Shown here: in pieces, positions 52,444 through 62,332 of the stretch
Numbering within the stretch: position 1 is the stretch's first letter
Layout: every line of letters starts with the position of its first letter
Source: Candidatus Saccharimonadota bacterium
GTDB lineage: Bacteria; Patescibacteriota; Saccharimonadia; Saccharimonadales; Saccharimonadaceae
Reading direction: 5' to 3'
Length of the DNA stretch: 64,000 nucleotides
NCBI GenBank assembly: GCA_017515205.1
Contig: JAFWHN010000002.1
Location: 34,683-98,682 of the forward strand
Program-made: the position numbers and the translations under genes
Notes under the pieces: generated by a model
What the model saw: only the letters and a program-made list of their open reading frames with translations
What the model was told of the DNA's origin: nothing
Databases searched by the model: none

Positions 52444-53756
52444 CTTATTTTGGCACCGACGGTATCCGTCAACCAGCCGAGGAATTCACACCAGAATTTC
52501 TCGCAAAAATCGTCAAAGGCCTGGTGGATTACGCTGGCGACGAAATTAAAGTTTTAATCGGTGGCGATACCCGCGAGTCGTCCGAGTGGATTTTAGCTGA
52601 TTTAGAAACTGCTCTCGAAACCTTCGGTCTCGAATACGGCAACGTCGGTGTACTACCTACTCCAGGCATCAATTATTGCTTTTTCAATATGGGCTTCGAT
52701 TTTGCCATCGACGTTACTGCCTCACATAACCCATACACCGACAATGGCATCAAAATCTTTGAACGCGGCAAAAACTACGGCCAAAAACTATCCGAAGAAG
52801 GTTGCGAAACCATCGAAAAGGCTCTTTCTGCGGAACTTTCCTACGCGCCCGCTTCAACCAGCTTAAGGGAAGATCTGCACGCTGACGCATTAGAACTTTA
52901 TACCAAACACCTCACCGACTATCTCGGCGACGCCGACTTTAGCGAACTCAAACTTGGTATGGACTGTGCCAACGGCGCCACCAGCGTCATTAATAAAACA
53001 ATTTTTGAGCAATTTGGCGCTCAAGTTTCCCTCATTCATGCTGATCCCGAATATGGTACCAAAATCAATCACAATTGTGGCAGCACTCATCTCGAATCGT
53101 TACAAGAACTCGTAACTAAAAACCATCTCGACTTCGGCATCGCTTTTGACGGCGATGGTGACCGCTGTCTTCTTGTCGATGCAAAGGGAAATGTCGTTGA
53201 TGGCGATCAAACCATCGCCATTCTTGCTCAGTTCTTTAATCTAAATTCCATCGCCATTACTGTCATGGCTAACCAAGGCCTCATCAACTGGGCCAAAGAA
53301 AACCACATCACTACCGAAATCACTCCAGTAGGCGATTCTAACGTTTTTGCCGCCATGCGCGAAAAACACATCGAAATCGGCGGGGAACAATCTGGCCATA
53401 CTATTTTACCTGGTGAACCAACCGGCGACGGTATGCTTACCGCTCTTATGATCACAAAAGCCGTCGTCAGTTCCGGGAAAACCCTTACTTCCCTTGCTAA
53501 CGTCATTACCAAATCCCCCCAAGTCATTCTTAATATGTCTGCCACCAAAGAGCAAAAAGCGGCTCTCAAAACTGCCGATTCAGTCAAAAAAATCCTCCTC
53601 GATTACAACAAAAAACTTGAATCCCTTTCCGGCCGTCTTCTCGTCCGCCCTTCCGGTACTGAACCTCTCATCCGCATCACTATGTGGGGGAACGACGAGC
53701 AAAAAATTAATGACCTAGCCAATGAATTAAAGCAAGAATTGGAGGAAACACTATGA
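52440..53756 (+). CDS. glmM: Phosphoglucosamine mutase
   Basis: A 438-residue alpha-D-phosphohexomutase converting GlcN-6-P to GlcN-1-P. FGTDGIR (residues 4-10), catalytic serine in VTASHNPYTDNGIKIF (~98-113), metal loop AFDGDGDRCLLVD (~236), sugar specificity loop IGGEQSGHTILP (~318, typical of GlmM), and phosphate loop VRPSGTEPLIR (~400). Middle gene of pta-glmM-GNAT, all overlapping by 4 bp. Confidence 0.93.
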   Translation: MTYFGTDGIRQPAEEFTPEFLAKIVKGLVDYAGDEIKVLIGGDTRESSEWILADLETALETFGLEYGNVGVLPTPGINYCFFNMGFDFAIDVTASHNPYTDNGIKIFERGKNYGQKLSEEGCETIEKALSAELSYAPASTSLREDLHADALELYTKHLTDYLGDADFSELKLGMDCANGATSVINKTIFEQFGAQVSLIHADPEYGTKINHNCGSTHLESLQELVTKNHLDFGIAFDGDGDRCLLVDAKGNVVDGDQTIAILAQFFNLNSIAITVMANQGLINWAKENHITTEITPVGDSNVFAAMREKHIEIGGEQSGHTILPGEPTGDGMLTALMITKAVVSSGKTLTSLANVITKSPQVILNMSATKEQKAALKTADSVKKILLDYNKKLESLSGRLLVRPSGTEPLIRITMWGNDEQKINDLANELKQELEETL

Positions 53757-54199
53757 AAATAATCAAATTAGAAAAATATGATGCAAAAACTGCCAACCGC
53801 ATCCGTGAACTTCTCATCCAACTTTCTAGAAGTGGCAAAGACAAAGGCGAAATTCCCGAAGAATGGTTTCAAGATATTATCAATTCACCCTGGCATGATC
53901 TCTTGATGGCCGTCGACGATAGCGGCAAAATTGTTGGCATCGCCACAATGTCAGTTGTCATGGGCGCCGGTATCAGAAAAAATGCCTACCTTGAAGATTT
54001 TGTCACTGACCAAACCGTCCGCGGTCAAGGCGTTGGCACAGCTCTTTGGGAAGCTATGCTTTTTTGGGCCAAAGCGCATGATTGTCAAAAACTCGAATTT
54101 ACTTCTGGTCATGGCCGTGAAGCCGCTCAAAAGTTTTACTTAAACCGCGGCGCCGAAATATACGACACTAACTTTTTCCGTAAAGATCTTGACGCTTAA
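53753..54199 (+). CDS. GNAT-family acetyltransferase
   Basis: A 148-residue GNAT with the acetyl-CoA loop VRGQGVGTALWEAMLFW (motif A RGxGxGxxL, ~residue 88). AYLEDFVTDQTVRGQG and the late FYLNRGAEIYDTNFFRKDL match the strand-helix order of GNA1-like enzymes. Overlap with glmM by 4 bp suggests an amino-sugar or cell-wall substrate, but this is inference. The 3' end overlaps the convergent O-antigen ligase gene by 32 bp. Confidence 0.85.
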   Translation: MKIIKLEKYDAKTANRIRELLIQLSRSGKDKGEIPEEWFQDIINSPWHDLLMAVDDSGKIVGIATMSVVMGAGIRKNAYLEDFVTDQTVRGQGVGTALWEAMLFWAKAHDCQKLEFTSGHGREAAQKFYLNRGAEIYDTNFFRKDLDA

Positions 54200-55568
54200 A
54201 AGTTAAAATCCCAATTATTATTGGCATCAAATAGACTTGTAATGTATTTGCTAAGCCTGAAAAGAAACATAGCGAAATCGAATACGCCATCAAAATACCC
54301 AAAATCATTATTTTTGCTTGACTCTTTAAAAGTTTCTTTAAAATCAGCACTAAAGTAAAAACTGCTAGGCCCATACCAATTAATCCCGTTTCTAAGAATA
54401 AACTTAGATACTCATTATTCACGATTTCTTTAGCAGTGGGGAACACTCCGTTTTCATACATTACAATCGACGCACTGCCAAGCCCTGCTCCAAACAATGC
54501 ATTCTGCCAACTGCTAAACCCAACTTTAAGAACCGCTTCATTAGCGCTCATTCTCGCTTCCGTTGAAATTTCTACATAACCATCAAAGTTCGCCTGCCCT
54601 TGATTTGTCTCATCGTCCGACTCCTCTTCAATCTCCTTTTTCGCATTTCTACCACCTAAATCCACTTTTCCCAGCGTCAACTGATTCACCACTTTACTCA
54701 CCCCAGAATAATATGTATCATTTGTCGGCGAAACCTCCGCCATCAATCCTTGCAGATTCAATGTCGCGAAAAAGGAAACTACCGCCATTAACCACACCAT
54801 CCCCACTCTTTTCCATAGTCCACGTTTTTTCGATAGCCACACTACCGACATTGCTATCATAGAGATTAAAAACGCGAAAATCGCTCCTCTAGACATCGTC
54901 AAAAACAACGCCGAAGTCACTATCAAAAAGCCAATCATCAAAAGCTTAGAATTTAGAACACTTGATTCGGCTTTTTTACCCACCATCATCCACGCCATCG
55001 TAATTGCTGGCGCGATTAGCAAATTTCCCATAAATTGCGGCTCCGCCGCAAATCCATTGGGATGCGGAAATCCAAAAATCTCGTATTTACAGCCAGAACA
55101 CATCAAACTGCATTCTCTTGGCACACCCACCAAATCCAATATGCATTGCAAAAAACACCAAAAGCACACTACAATCGTTGAACCATAAAACCATTTCCAC
55201 CAAGATCTTCGAAACTTTTCGTCAAATTCTTTTCTTAAAGCCCACATCGAAAAACCGGCAAAATAAATTAACCACAAAATTCCTACCGTCAATATCCCGC
55301 GTACTACATTTTGCGACCAAAATAAAGTTAGAGTTAGCCACACAGGGAAAAGCCACCACTGCCATTTCAAATTTTTAAATAATAGTTTCTTTTTAATTAA
55401 TAAAATAAAAGCAACACCATCAAAAATCACTAACCAAATTAATGGCAAAGATAATTCAAAATTCATTGTTTCATTTGCGCCAAACGAAATTACTGGATAA
55501 TACGAAAAAAACAAAACTAACGGCAAGAGTTTTACTAAATCTTTAAATATTTTATTCAACTTTTTCAT
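54168..55568 (-). CDS. O-antigen ligase/polymerase-family membrane protein
   Basis: A 466-residue protein with about 11 helices and one large extracytoplasmic loop (residues ~255-365) as in WaaL/Wzy proteins. LTMSRGAIFAFLISM carries the conserved Arg of the family, and NEYLSLFLETGLIGMGLAVF matches the Wzy_C pattern (HNxxLxxxxExGxxG, here N replaces H). It overlaps the glycosyltransferase gene by 17 bp. Probable polymerase or ligase of a surface glycan. Confidence 0.8.
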   Translation of the reverse strand: MKKLNKIFKDLVKLLPLVLFFSYYPVISFGANETMNFELSLPLIWLVIFDGVAFILLIKKKLLFKNLKWQWWLFPVWLTLTLFWSQNVVRGILTVGILWLIYFAGFSMWALRKEFDEKFRRSWWKWFYGSTIVVCFWCFLQCILDLVGVPRECSLMCSGCKYEIFGFPHPNGFAAEPQFMGNLLIAPAITMAWMMVGKKAESSVLNSKLLMIGFLIVTSALFLTMSRGAIFAFLISMIAMSVVWLSKKRGLWKRVGMVWLMAVVSFFATLNLQGLMAEVSPTNDTYYSGVSKVVNQLTLGKVDLGGRNAKKEIEEESDDETNQGQANFDGYVEISTEARMSANEAVLKVGFSSWQNALFGAGLGSASIVMYENGVFPTAKEIVNNEYLSLFLETGLIGMGLAVFTLVLILKKLLKSQAKIMILGILMAYSISLCFFSGLANTLQVYLMPIIIGILTFKRQDLYGKS

Positions 55569-56685
55569 TTACAAACTTCCTCATCTCTTTATCAAATCTC
55601 TCGACGTCAAATTTTTCTGCCGTTTTTGCAACTTCTGCTCGTTCAAACTTCATTTTTTCAAATTTCAAAACCGTCTCCGAGAGGGAACTCACAGTTTGTT
55701 TAGAAAACAGTAAACCATTTTTTCCATCTTTAATATAATCTCTCGCTCCACCTTCACCAAATGCTACTACCGGACAACCTGCCGCCAGAGCCTCTACTGG
55801 CGCAATCCCGAATGGCTCCATACTGGGGAATAAATAACCTTTCGCCCTAGCTAGTAACCCTGCCAATTCAGACTTTTCCACAAGTGGCTTAAAAATAATC
55901 AAATCCGAATTCCCTGCCATTTTAACTAATCTTTGATGCTCTGGTCCCTCCCCCACCACAAGAAGCGATCGCTTCAGCTTTAGGCACGCCTCTATCGCGA
56001 GATCAAGCCTCTTCCAATTCACCTGCCGTGACGTGACGATATAATAGTCCTCAGCACCGCTAAACCCTTGCCGAAAAGTATCAATCTCAACCGGCGGATG
56101 AATCACAAACGCTTCCCTCTTATAATACTTCTGAATCTGCTCTTTAGCATACTCCGAAATCGTCACATAATAATCCGGGTGCGCAGCCGCCTCCAGGTCT
56201 GCCCGTCTTAATGGTTTAACTATCATCTTAAAACAACATCTCACTATCGGATTCAAAAAGCCAAACCCTGGGTTCTTCACATAATCGTCATACATCTGCC
56301 AATAATACTGTGTCGGCACGTGACAAAAAGAAATGTGAAGCCCTTTAGGATTTTTCACGTTTTTCGCTCCATGCTCGTGAAGCCACTTTCCCGACTTCAC
56401 AGCCTTTGCTTCCGCCCCTGTTACCGAAATAATCAAATCATACTCAGATAAATCCAAATGTGAAAAATATCGCTGTCTTAATGGTCCTAAAATTCTTCTA
56501 AAACAAACCGGAAAAATCTGCAACCACCCCGTCCTCACATCTGTATCTAAAAACCAATCAATTCCCTTTTTACTATATTTTGATGTATAAATTGGCGCCT
56601 TTGGATACATGTGATGTAGCTCCAGGAGCACCTTTTCCGCACCCCCTACATTAGTCAGCCAATCACAAACCAATGCAACTTTCAC
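55552..56685 (-). CDS. GT4-family glycosyltransferase
   Basis: A 377-residue GT-B enzyme: CDWLTNVGGAEKVLLEL (N-terminal GGAE), long acceptor domain, donor-site VTSRQVNWKRLDLAIEACLKL, and YLFPSMEPFGIAPVEALAAGCPVVAFGEGGARDYI (the ExFGIxxxEA and EGGxxD signatures) at ~290-325. Nucleotide sugar unknown, mannose plausible given the PMM at 12125. Start overlaps the sugar transferase stop by 4 bp. Confidence 0.9.
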   Translation of the reverse strand: MKVALVCDWLTNVGGAEKVLLELHHMYPKAPIYTSKYSKKGIDWFLDTDVRTGWLQIFPVCFRRILGPLRQRYFSHLDLSEYDLIISVTGAEAKAVKSGKWLHEHGAKNVKNPKGLHISFCHVPTQYYWQMYDDYVKNPGFGFLNPIVRCCFKMIVKPLRRADLEAAAHPDYYVTISEYAKEQIQKYYKREAFVIHPPVEIDTFRQGFSGAEDYYIVTSRQVNWKRLDLAIEACLKLKRSLLVVGEGPEHQRLVKMAGNSDLIIFKPLVEKSELAGLLARAKGYLFPSMEPFGIAPVEALAAGCPVVAFGEGGARDYIKDGKNGLLFSKQTVSSLSETVLKFEKMKFERAEVAKTAEKFDVERFDKEMRKFVNEKVE

Positions 56686-58106
56686 TTTGCGCCATCTCCC
56701 CGAAGTACTACTGTAATCGTTTTAAAGAAAATCGAAAGATCCAGCATCAACGACCAGTTCCTCACATAATAAATATCTAGCGCCCGTCTTTCTTCAAACG
56801 AAATATCACGCCGCCCTGACACTTGCGCAAAGCCCGTCAAACCCGATTTCACCGTAAGAATTAATGATCGGTCACCATAATCTCGCAATTCTCCTGGCAG
56901 TAACGCCCGCGGTCCAATTAACGAGATATCACCCTTCAAAATATTAAATAATTGTGGCAACTCGTCTAGTGAAGTCTTCCGAATAAATCGCCCAATTTTT
57001 GTGATACGCGGATCATTTTTCATATAGTCACCGTTTCTACGGTACTTCTTAATCAGTTCTGGCTTCCCCATTTTACGAAATGCTTCTTCCGCCGTCATCC
57101 CACTATACTCCATTTTCATCGAGCGAAATTTATAGCACTTAAATTTTCGATTATACTGCGTCAACCTTTCGTCCACATATAATGGCGAATTATCAAAATC
57201 CGAAAACTTCAAAACCAACCAAATAATTGCCATCGGTAAAGCCGTTACAATAATCGCCAGTAGTGAAAACAAAATATCAAACGTTCTCTTAATCACTACA
57301 TTTATGCCAATTAGTGGCGTTGTTACCACCATCACTGCCGGCGTATTCCCCACCAGCTCCAAATCACCAAAATGCGACGACAATGCTGTCTCCGAAGGCA
57401 CGAAATAATAATCCATGTGATTTAGTACAGACTGTCGATACACATATTCAGTCAACTTTTCATCGGTTTGAAAAATCACGTCCGCTCGTGTCTTTTTCAA
57501 GGCTTCCTTCAAAGAAGAAAACTGTTTTTTCCTTAAATCTTCCGGAATAAACCGCTTACCTGATACAATTCCTGCTAGTTTATATCCAGATTCCGGCGTC
57601 GAAGCAATATAATCTGCCAAATAACCAGTGTTTTTGTGATTTCCGATGATAATTGCCCGTTTAACGCCGTAATCCTTCTTAAAAACCTGTCGGATGATAA
57701 ATCTTACGATGATCCTTTCTGCCAGTAAAAACACAAACGATAGAACTACCGCCGTTAATGCCATCACCCGCACTGGAAATAAATTTTCTTCTGTAAAAAA
57801 TCCATATACAATTAATGCCGCAACCGAAAGAATAGCTGCAAGTACCAATCTTCCCCGTTCTGGCAATCTCGAACGATTTATTACTACTGATTTTTTATAA
57901 AGTCCTAGCGCCGCAATTACTATTAGCATAATAGGTACCAAAAACACTACAGTCATCGTAAAATCTGCTAGTTGCGATTGAAACACAAATGGCCTTGGAT
58001 CCACATATACTCTCAAGAAATATGCAAAAGCAAACGACAGAATCAATGCCACTGCATCACCAATTACAATACAAAACCTCAGAATAAAATCGGACTTCTT
58101 CCGCAT
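56682..58106 (-). CDS. Polyprenyl-phosphate sugar-1-phosphate transferase (WbaP/WcaJ type)
   Basis: A 474-residue enzyme starting glycan synthesis on a lipid carrier. Five N-terminal helices, a Rossmann-like CoA-binding domain (YGVKRAIIIGNHKNTGYLADY), then the catalytic domain from KRTFDILFSLLAI (~275) with FKCYKFRSMKMEYSG, the Pro-Arg region DELPQLFNILKGDISLIGPRALLPGEL and SGLTGFAQVSGRRDI. Leaderless: TATAAT 6 nt before ATG. First gene of the three-gene surface glycan cluster. Confidence 0.92.
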   Translation of the reverse strand: MRKKSDFILRFCIVIGDAVALILSFAFAYFLRVYVDPRPFVFQSQLADFTMTVVFLVPIMLIVIAALGLYKKSVVINRSRLPERGRLVLAAILSVAALIVYGFFTEENLFPVRVMALTAVVLSFVFLLAERIIVRFIIRQVFKKDYGVKRAIIIGNHKNTGYLADYIASTPESGYKLAGIVSGKRFIPEDLRKKQFSSLKEALKKTRADVIFQTDEKLTEYVYRQSVLNHMDYYFVPSETALSSHFGDLELVGNTPAVMVVTTPLIGINVVIKRTFDILFSLLAIIVTALPMAIIWLVLKFSDFDNSPLYVDERLTQYNRKFKCYKFRSMKMEYSGMTAEEAFRKMGKPELIKKYRRNGDYMKNDPRITKIGRFIRKTSLDELPQLFNILKGDISLIGPRALLPGELRDYGDRSLILTVKSGLTGFAQVSGRRDISFEERRALDIYYVRNWSLMLDLSIFFKTITVVLRGDGAK

Positions 58107-58123
58107 ATCTAAATTATAGCATA

Positions 58124-59950
58124 TTATTCTACGGTCACCGATTTCGCCAAGTTACGCGGCTGATCCACGTTGTAACCTTTTGCTACCGTTACATAATAAG
58201 CAAATAATTGCGAAATCAAATTCATCAAAATCGGCACGAATAATTCTAGCGAAGTATTAATTCTTATTACATCATCCACTTTCAAATCAAATTTCTGATT
58301 ATTCGTCACCGCAATTACGTGTCCACCTCTAGCCAAAACTTCCTGCACGTTTGAAATCGCCTTTTCATATAGCATTCCCTTTGGCAAAAAGGCTGTTTCG
58401 AAAAATCTATCATCCACTAGCGCCAAAGGTCCATGTTTTAGCTCACCAAACGCATAAGCATTTGCATCAGTATACGAAACTTCCTTTAATTTCAGCGCCC
58501 CTTCCATCGCCGTCGGATAAGCCGTATCCCTGCCTAGATAAATCGCATGATCATATTTTTTATACTTCCCTGCAATCTTCTTCACATCATCCGCACTGCT
58601 AGCCAATACCTGCTTAATCTCACCCGGCAACTTTGCAATTTCTTCTACATACGGCTTTAAAATTGAAGTCCTTACGCCCTTTGCTTGCGCAATCGTAATT
58701 CCAAACATCACCATTGCAATCACCTGTGAGGTAAAGGCCTTGGTGGAAGCCACCGAAATTTCCGGCCCTGCGTGCACGTAAGTTCCACCGTCTACTTCTC
58801 GCGCAATGGTCGAACCAATTACATTCACAATCCCGATTGTTTTGACACCTTGTTTTTTAATTTCTCGGAGGCACGCCAAAGTATCCGCCGTTTCACCTGA
58901 CTGTGACACAATAATCGCTACCGAATTTTTCGGAATGTAAGCTTGTCGATAACGATATTCTGAAGCAATCACTGTTTCTATAGTAATTTCCGGCGTGAAT
59001 TGTTCAATGTAATACGCTGCTAACATCCCCGCATGATACGCTGTGCCACAACCTACAATTATTAAATGTTGAATACTACGTAATTCTTTTTCTGATAAAC
59101 CCGGACCACCCAAACTTACAATACCGTTTTCTGCATCTACTCTCCCACGCAAAGTCTCCGTCAAAGAATCCGGTTGTTCCATAATTTCTTTCAACAAGAA
59201 GTGGTCATATCCGCCTTTTTGAATCGCCGAAAGATTAGTTTCAATTTCTTCCACCTTTGCCGACACCGGCTCTGCATTCAAAGTCTTAATTTCAATACTG
59301 TTCTTTTTAACCACCGCCACTTCACCATCATTCAAATAAATTGCTTGCTTCGTATGTCCCACCAACGCCGAAGCATCTGACGCAATCAAAGTTTCATCGT
59401 GTCCTACGCCAATCACTAATGGCGATCCACTTCTCGCTACCACAATTTCATCTGGATTTTTCACCGACACTACTGCAATGCCATAAGTTCCCTGCACCAA
59501 TTTCAAAGCCTGCACCACTGCATTCACTAATGGATATTTACCATCTTTATAAAACGAATTAATCAGCGCCACCAAAACTTCCGAATCCGTATCCGACTTA
59601 AACTCATGGCCCTTCAAAGCCTTTTTTAGCTCTTTGCAGTTTTCAATAATCCCATTATGCACCATATAAAGTGGTCCAGCTTGATGTGGATGAGCGTTCG
59701 CTTCTGAAGGTTCCCCATGTGTCGCCCACCTCGTATGGCCAATCCCAATCGTATCTTCTTTTTTATTCTCAACTAACTTTCGCTCTAAATCAGTTATTTT
59801 ACCTTTTGCTCGAATTAAAGTCGCTTCGCCTTCAGGCGCCACTGTCACGATGCCCGCTGAATCGTACCCCCGATATTCCAAACGTTTCAGACCAGACACC
59901 AAAAAATCTTGCGCTTTACTTTCACCGACATAGCCCACAATTCCGCACAT
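58124..59950 (-). CDS. glmS: Glutamine-fructose-6-phosphate aminotransferase
   Basis: A 608-residue GlmS making GlcN-6-P. Mature Cys2 nucleophile in MCGIVGYVG, glutaminase domain with TRWATHGEPSEANAHPH, then two SIS domains (IVGCGTAYHAGMLAAYYIE, SQSGETADTLACLREIKKQG) and the C-terminal end NLAKSVTVE, as in the family. Start at ATG 59950 because of GGAGGAGA and the essential Cys2. Feeds glmM at 52440; together they supply UDP-GlcNAc. Divergent from the two-component system. Confidence 0.96.
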   Translation of the reverse strand: MCGIVGYVGESKAQDFLVSGLKRLEYRGYDSAGIVTVAPEGEATLIRAKGKITDLERKLVENKKEDTIGIGHTRWATHGEPSEANAHPHQAGPLYMVHNGIIENCKELKKALKGHEFKSDTDSEVLVALINSFYKDGKYPLVNAVVQALKLVQGTYGIAVVSVKNPDEIVVARSGSPLVIGVGHDETLIASDASALVGHTKQAIYLNDGEVAVVKKNSIEIKTLNAEPVSAKVEEIETNLSAIQKGGYDHFLLKEIMEQPDSLTETLRGRVDAENGIVSLGGPGLSEKELRSIQHLIIVGCGTAYHAGMLAAYYIEQFTPEITIETVIASEYRYRQAYIPKNSVAIIVSQSGETADTLACLREIKKQGVKTIGIVNVIGSTIAREVDGGTYVHAGPEISVASTKAFTSQVIAMVMFGITIAQAKGVRTSILKPYVEEIAKLPGEIKQVLASSADDVKKIAGKYKKYDHAIYLGRDTAYPTAMEGALKLKEVSYTDANAYAFGELKHGPLALVDDRFFETAFLPKGMLYEKAISNVQEVLARGGHVIAVTNNQKFDLKVDDVIRINTSLELFVPILMNLISQLFAYYVTVAKGYNVDQPRNLAKSVTVE

Positions 59951-60075
59951 CTTATCTCCTCCATTAATTAATCTCATTATAACATAAAATAAGCCAGCTC
60001 TTTCCCTTCATCTTTTCAGTTTAGTTTTAGTTTCACCTTACATAATAGTACTATAATAAATAATAGGAGAATTTC

Positions 60076-60735
60076 ATGCGAATATTATATGTAGAAGACG
60101 AACAATTTTTAGCTGAAGCTGTTAAACACAATCTTGAAAAATCCGGCTTTAAAGTTGATTTAGCAAGCGATGGTGAAGATGGTCTCGAAAAAGCCCTTAA
60201 AGATATCTACGATTGCGTAGTTCTAGACATTATGCTGCCCAAATTTTCGGGCACCGATATTCTCATCCGTATGCGTGAGAAAAAAATCCCAACACCTGTC
60301 ATCATGCTTTCAGCTTTGTCAGAAGTTGAAACTAAAATTCAAAATCTCGACAAAGGCGCCGACGATTATCTCGCCAAACCTTTCAAAACTGCCGAACTCG
60401 CCGCTAGAATCAAAGCCCTCACTCGTCGTCCTAAATCAGTTAATCTTAATCAAATTTCCTACGGCGATTTGTCGCTTGATAAATCCAACGCTTGCTTAAA
60501 TGGCGAGCAACTCACCGCCACTGAAGCCGAAATCGTCGCTGCTTTAATCGAATCACCTGAAAAACTCGTCAGCAAAGATTATCTCCTTGCCAAAATTTGG
60601 GGCGAAGACAACCTCGCCGAAGGCAATTATGTCGAATCTTACATGTCCAGAATCCGCAAACTCCTAAAAAAGCTCAACTGCAAAACTCAAATTACTACCG
60701 TTCGTAGTCTAGGATATAAACTCACCGAGAAATAA
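60076..60735 (+). CDS. OmpR-family response regulator
   Basis: A 219-residue regulator. Receiver: acidic pair ED (7-8), phosphoacceptor Asp51 in VVLDIMLP, Lys in DDYLAKPF (~101). C-terminal winged helix: LTATEAEIVAALIESPEKLVSKDYLLAKIWG and ESYMSRIRKLLKKL, ending TVRSLGYKLTEK. SD AGGAGA, with TATAAT ~18 nt before ATG. One bp before its kinase. Targets unknown. Confidence 0.95.
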   Translation: MRILYVEDEQFLAEAVKHNLEKSGFKVDLASDGEDGLEKALKDIYDCVVLDIMLPKFSGTDILIRMREKKIPTPVIMLSALSEVETKIQNLDKGADDYLAKPFKTAELAARIKALTRRPKSVNLNQISYGDLSLDKSNACLNGEQLTATEAEIVAALIESPEKLVSKDYLLAKIWGEDNLAEGNYVESYMSRIRKLLKKLNCKTQITTVRSLGYKLTEK

Positions 60736-60736
60736 A

Positions 60737-61720
60737 ATGTTTAATAAGCTTCGTCAAAAAATCATTTTCATCACTATGGCTACCACCACCGCCGTCTTAA
60801 TTTTGGCGGGTGTCTTTATTATGCTAATCTCTTCCGCCACGCGACCAGAGCCAAAGCCATATTTCGAAGTCATGTCCACCAATCTCAATGGAAACGAAAT
60901 CAGTATGATAGATTTTTCTGATAATTTCAACAGCCAAGAATTAAATGACTATATCAAAAACGATCGTGAGGAAAATGATATCAGATTACTTTTTACTCTG
61001 CTTAGCGTCGGCATTATCATTGAAATCATTGTCTTCATTATTACTTATTATTTTTCCGAAAAAATCGTCGCACCGGTCAAAGATTCCTACGACAAGCAAA
61101 AACTTTTCATCGCCAATGCTTCCCACGAGCTCAAAACTCCTCTCGCTGTCATTCAAGCTAATATGGAGGCTCTCAATGTTTCTAAAGAAGATAAAAAATG
61201 GAAAAACAATATCGAAGTCGAAATCACTCATGCCAATAAATTAGTCTTGGATCTCTTAAAACTTGCCAAAATGGATGCCGGCGATGCTGTTAAAGCTACA
61301 CCCGAAAAAGTCAACTTAGCCACCGAAATCAGAAATCGCATTACTATTTTTCAACCTAAGTTTTCTGGCAAAATCACTTTTAAATCAAATACTAAAGAAA
61401 ACACTTTTCTTTTGCCTAAACAAGATCTTCTCCAAGTTATAGATATTTTATTAGACAACGCCACCAAATACGGTGACCAAAAAGTAAACATTCTTCTAGA
61501 CTCTAATAGTCTTACCATTTCAAACGACGGCGCCACTATTTCTAAAAAAGATTCTACCAAAATCTTTGACCGTTTTTATCAAACCGACAAAACCAAAGAA
61601 GGTTCTGGCCTCGGCCTTGCCATCGCCAAAGCCATTTGTGATCAAAACGGCTGGCGCCTTTCCTACGATAATTCTAACCATTTAACTAACTTCTCGATCA
61701 ATTTCGCACATCGTAGTTAG
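60737..61720 (+). CDS. Sensor histidine kinase
   Basis: A 327-residue membrane kinase: two helices (~12-34, ~90-113) enclosing a short ~55-residue sensor loop. H box SHELKTPLAVIQANME (phospho-His ~132), N box DILLDNATKYG, F-like FDRFYQTDK and G box EGSGLGLAIAKAICDQNGW. No HAMP domain is obvious. Same transcript as the regulator. Confidence 0.94.
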   Translation: MFNKLRQKIIFITMATTTAVLILAGVFIMLISSATRPEPKPYFEVMSTNLNGNEISMIDFSDNFNSQELNDYIKNDREENDIRLLFTLLSVGIIIEIIVFIITYYFSEKIVAPVKDSYDKQKLFIANASHELKTPLAVIQANMEALNVSKEDKKWKNNIEVEITHANKLVLDLLKLAKMDAGDAVKATPEKVNLATEIRNRITIFQPKFSGKITFKSNTKENTFLLPKQDLLQVIDILLDNATKYGDQKVNILLDSNSLTISNDGATISKKDSTKIFDRFYQTDKTKEGSGLGLAIAKAICDQNGWRLSYDNSNHLTNFSINFAHRS

Positions 61721-61765
61721 AACTCTCATTCACACTTTTATTCCGCTAGTGCTATAATAAAGTGC

Positions 61766-62311
61766 ATGGATGGCGAACTCTTAACTTTTATCCTTGGTCA
61801 AACCTTTGGTATTTTTGCACTTATTTGTACCGTCGTAAGTATGCAACTTAAGAAAAAGCATTCGCTCATGATTCTCCAGACCGCTTCAGAAGCTTTCATC
61901 GTTGCACAATACATCGTTACTAACGCTATCACCGGTTCTTTCATGGCCATGGTCAGTTTTGTTCGTGATGTTATTTTTACTAAATATGGAAAACATCGCG
62001 CCCCACTTTGGATTCTCATCGTTATATATATTATTATGACAATTCTTACTATTAGTAGTTGGAATGGCCCTATTTCCCTTTTGCCTTACGTCGGTTCACT
62101 AATCTATGCTTGGACACTTTGGTACGGCAAAACCAAATGGATTCGTCTCGGCAATGCCGTCGGCAACACTCCATACCTTATTTATACTGCTTTAACTGGC
62201 AACTATGCTCTCTTCATCATGACCTTTCTCGAAGTTGCATCTTCTGCTATTGGTTTTTACCGTCTTGAAGTCCGTCGTCAAAAAAAGCGCACATCCAAAT
62301 CAAAGCGTTAA
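61766..62311 (+). CDS. YgjV-like inner membrane protein
   Basis: A 181-residue protein with about six helices, matching the Imp-YgjV family pattern (GQTFGIFALICTVVSMQLKKKHSLMI, SFVRDVIFTKYGKH, LGNAVGNTPYLIYTALTGNYA). Family function unknown. Leaderless (TATAAT 61753-61758, 7 nt before ATG). Confidence 0.75.
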   Translation: MDGELLTFILGQTFGIFALICTVVSMQLKKKHSLMILQTASEAFIVAQYIVTNAITGSFMAMVSFVRDVIFTKYGKHRAPLWILIVIYIIMTILTISSWNGPISLLPYVGSLIYAWTLWYGKTKWIRLGNAVGNTPYLIYTALTGNYALFIMTFLEVASSAIGFYRLEVRRQKKRTSKSKR

Positions 62312-62332
62312 CACTACCATCTAACACCAGTC

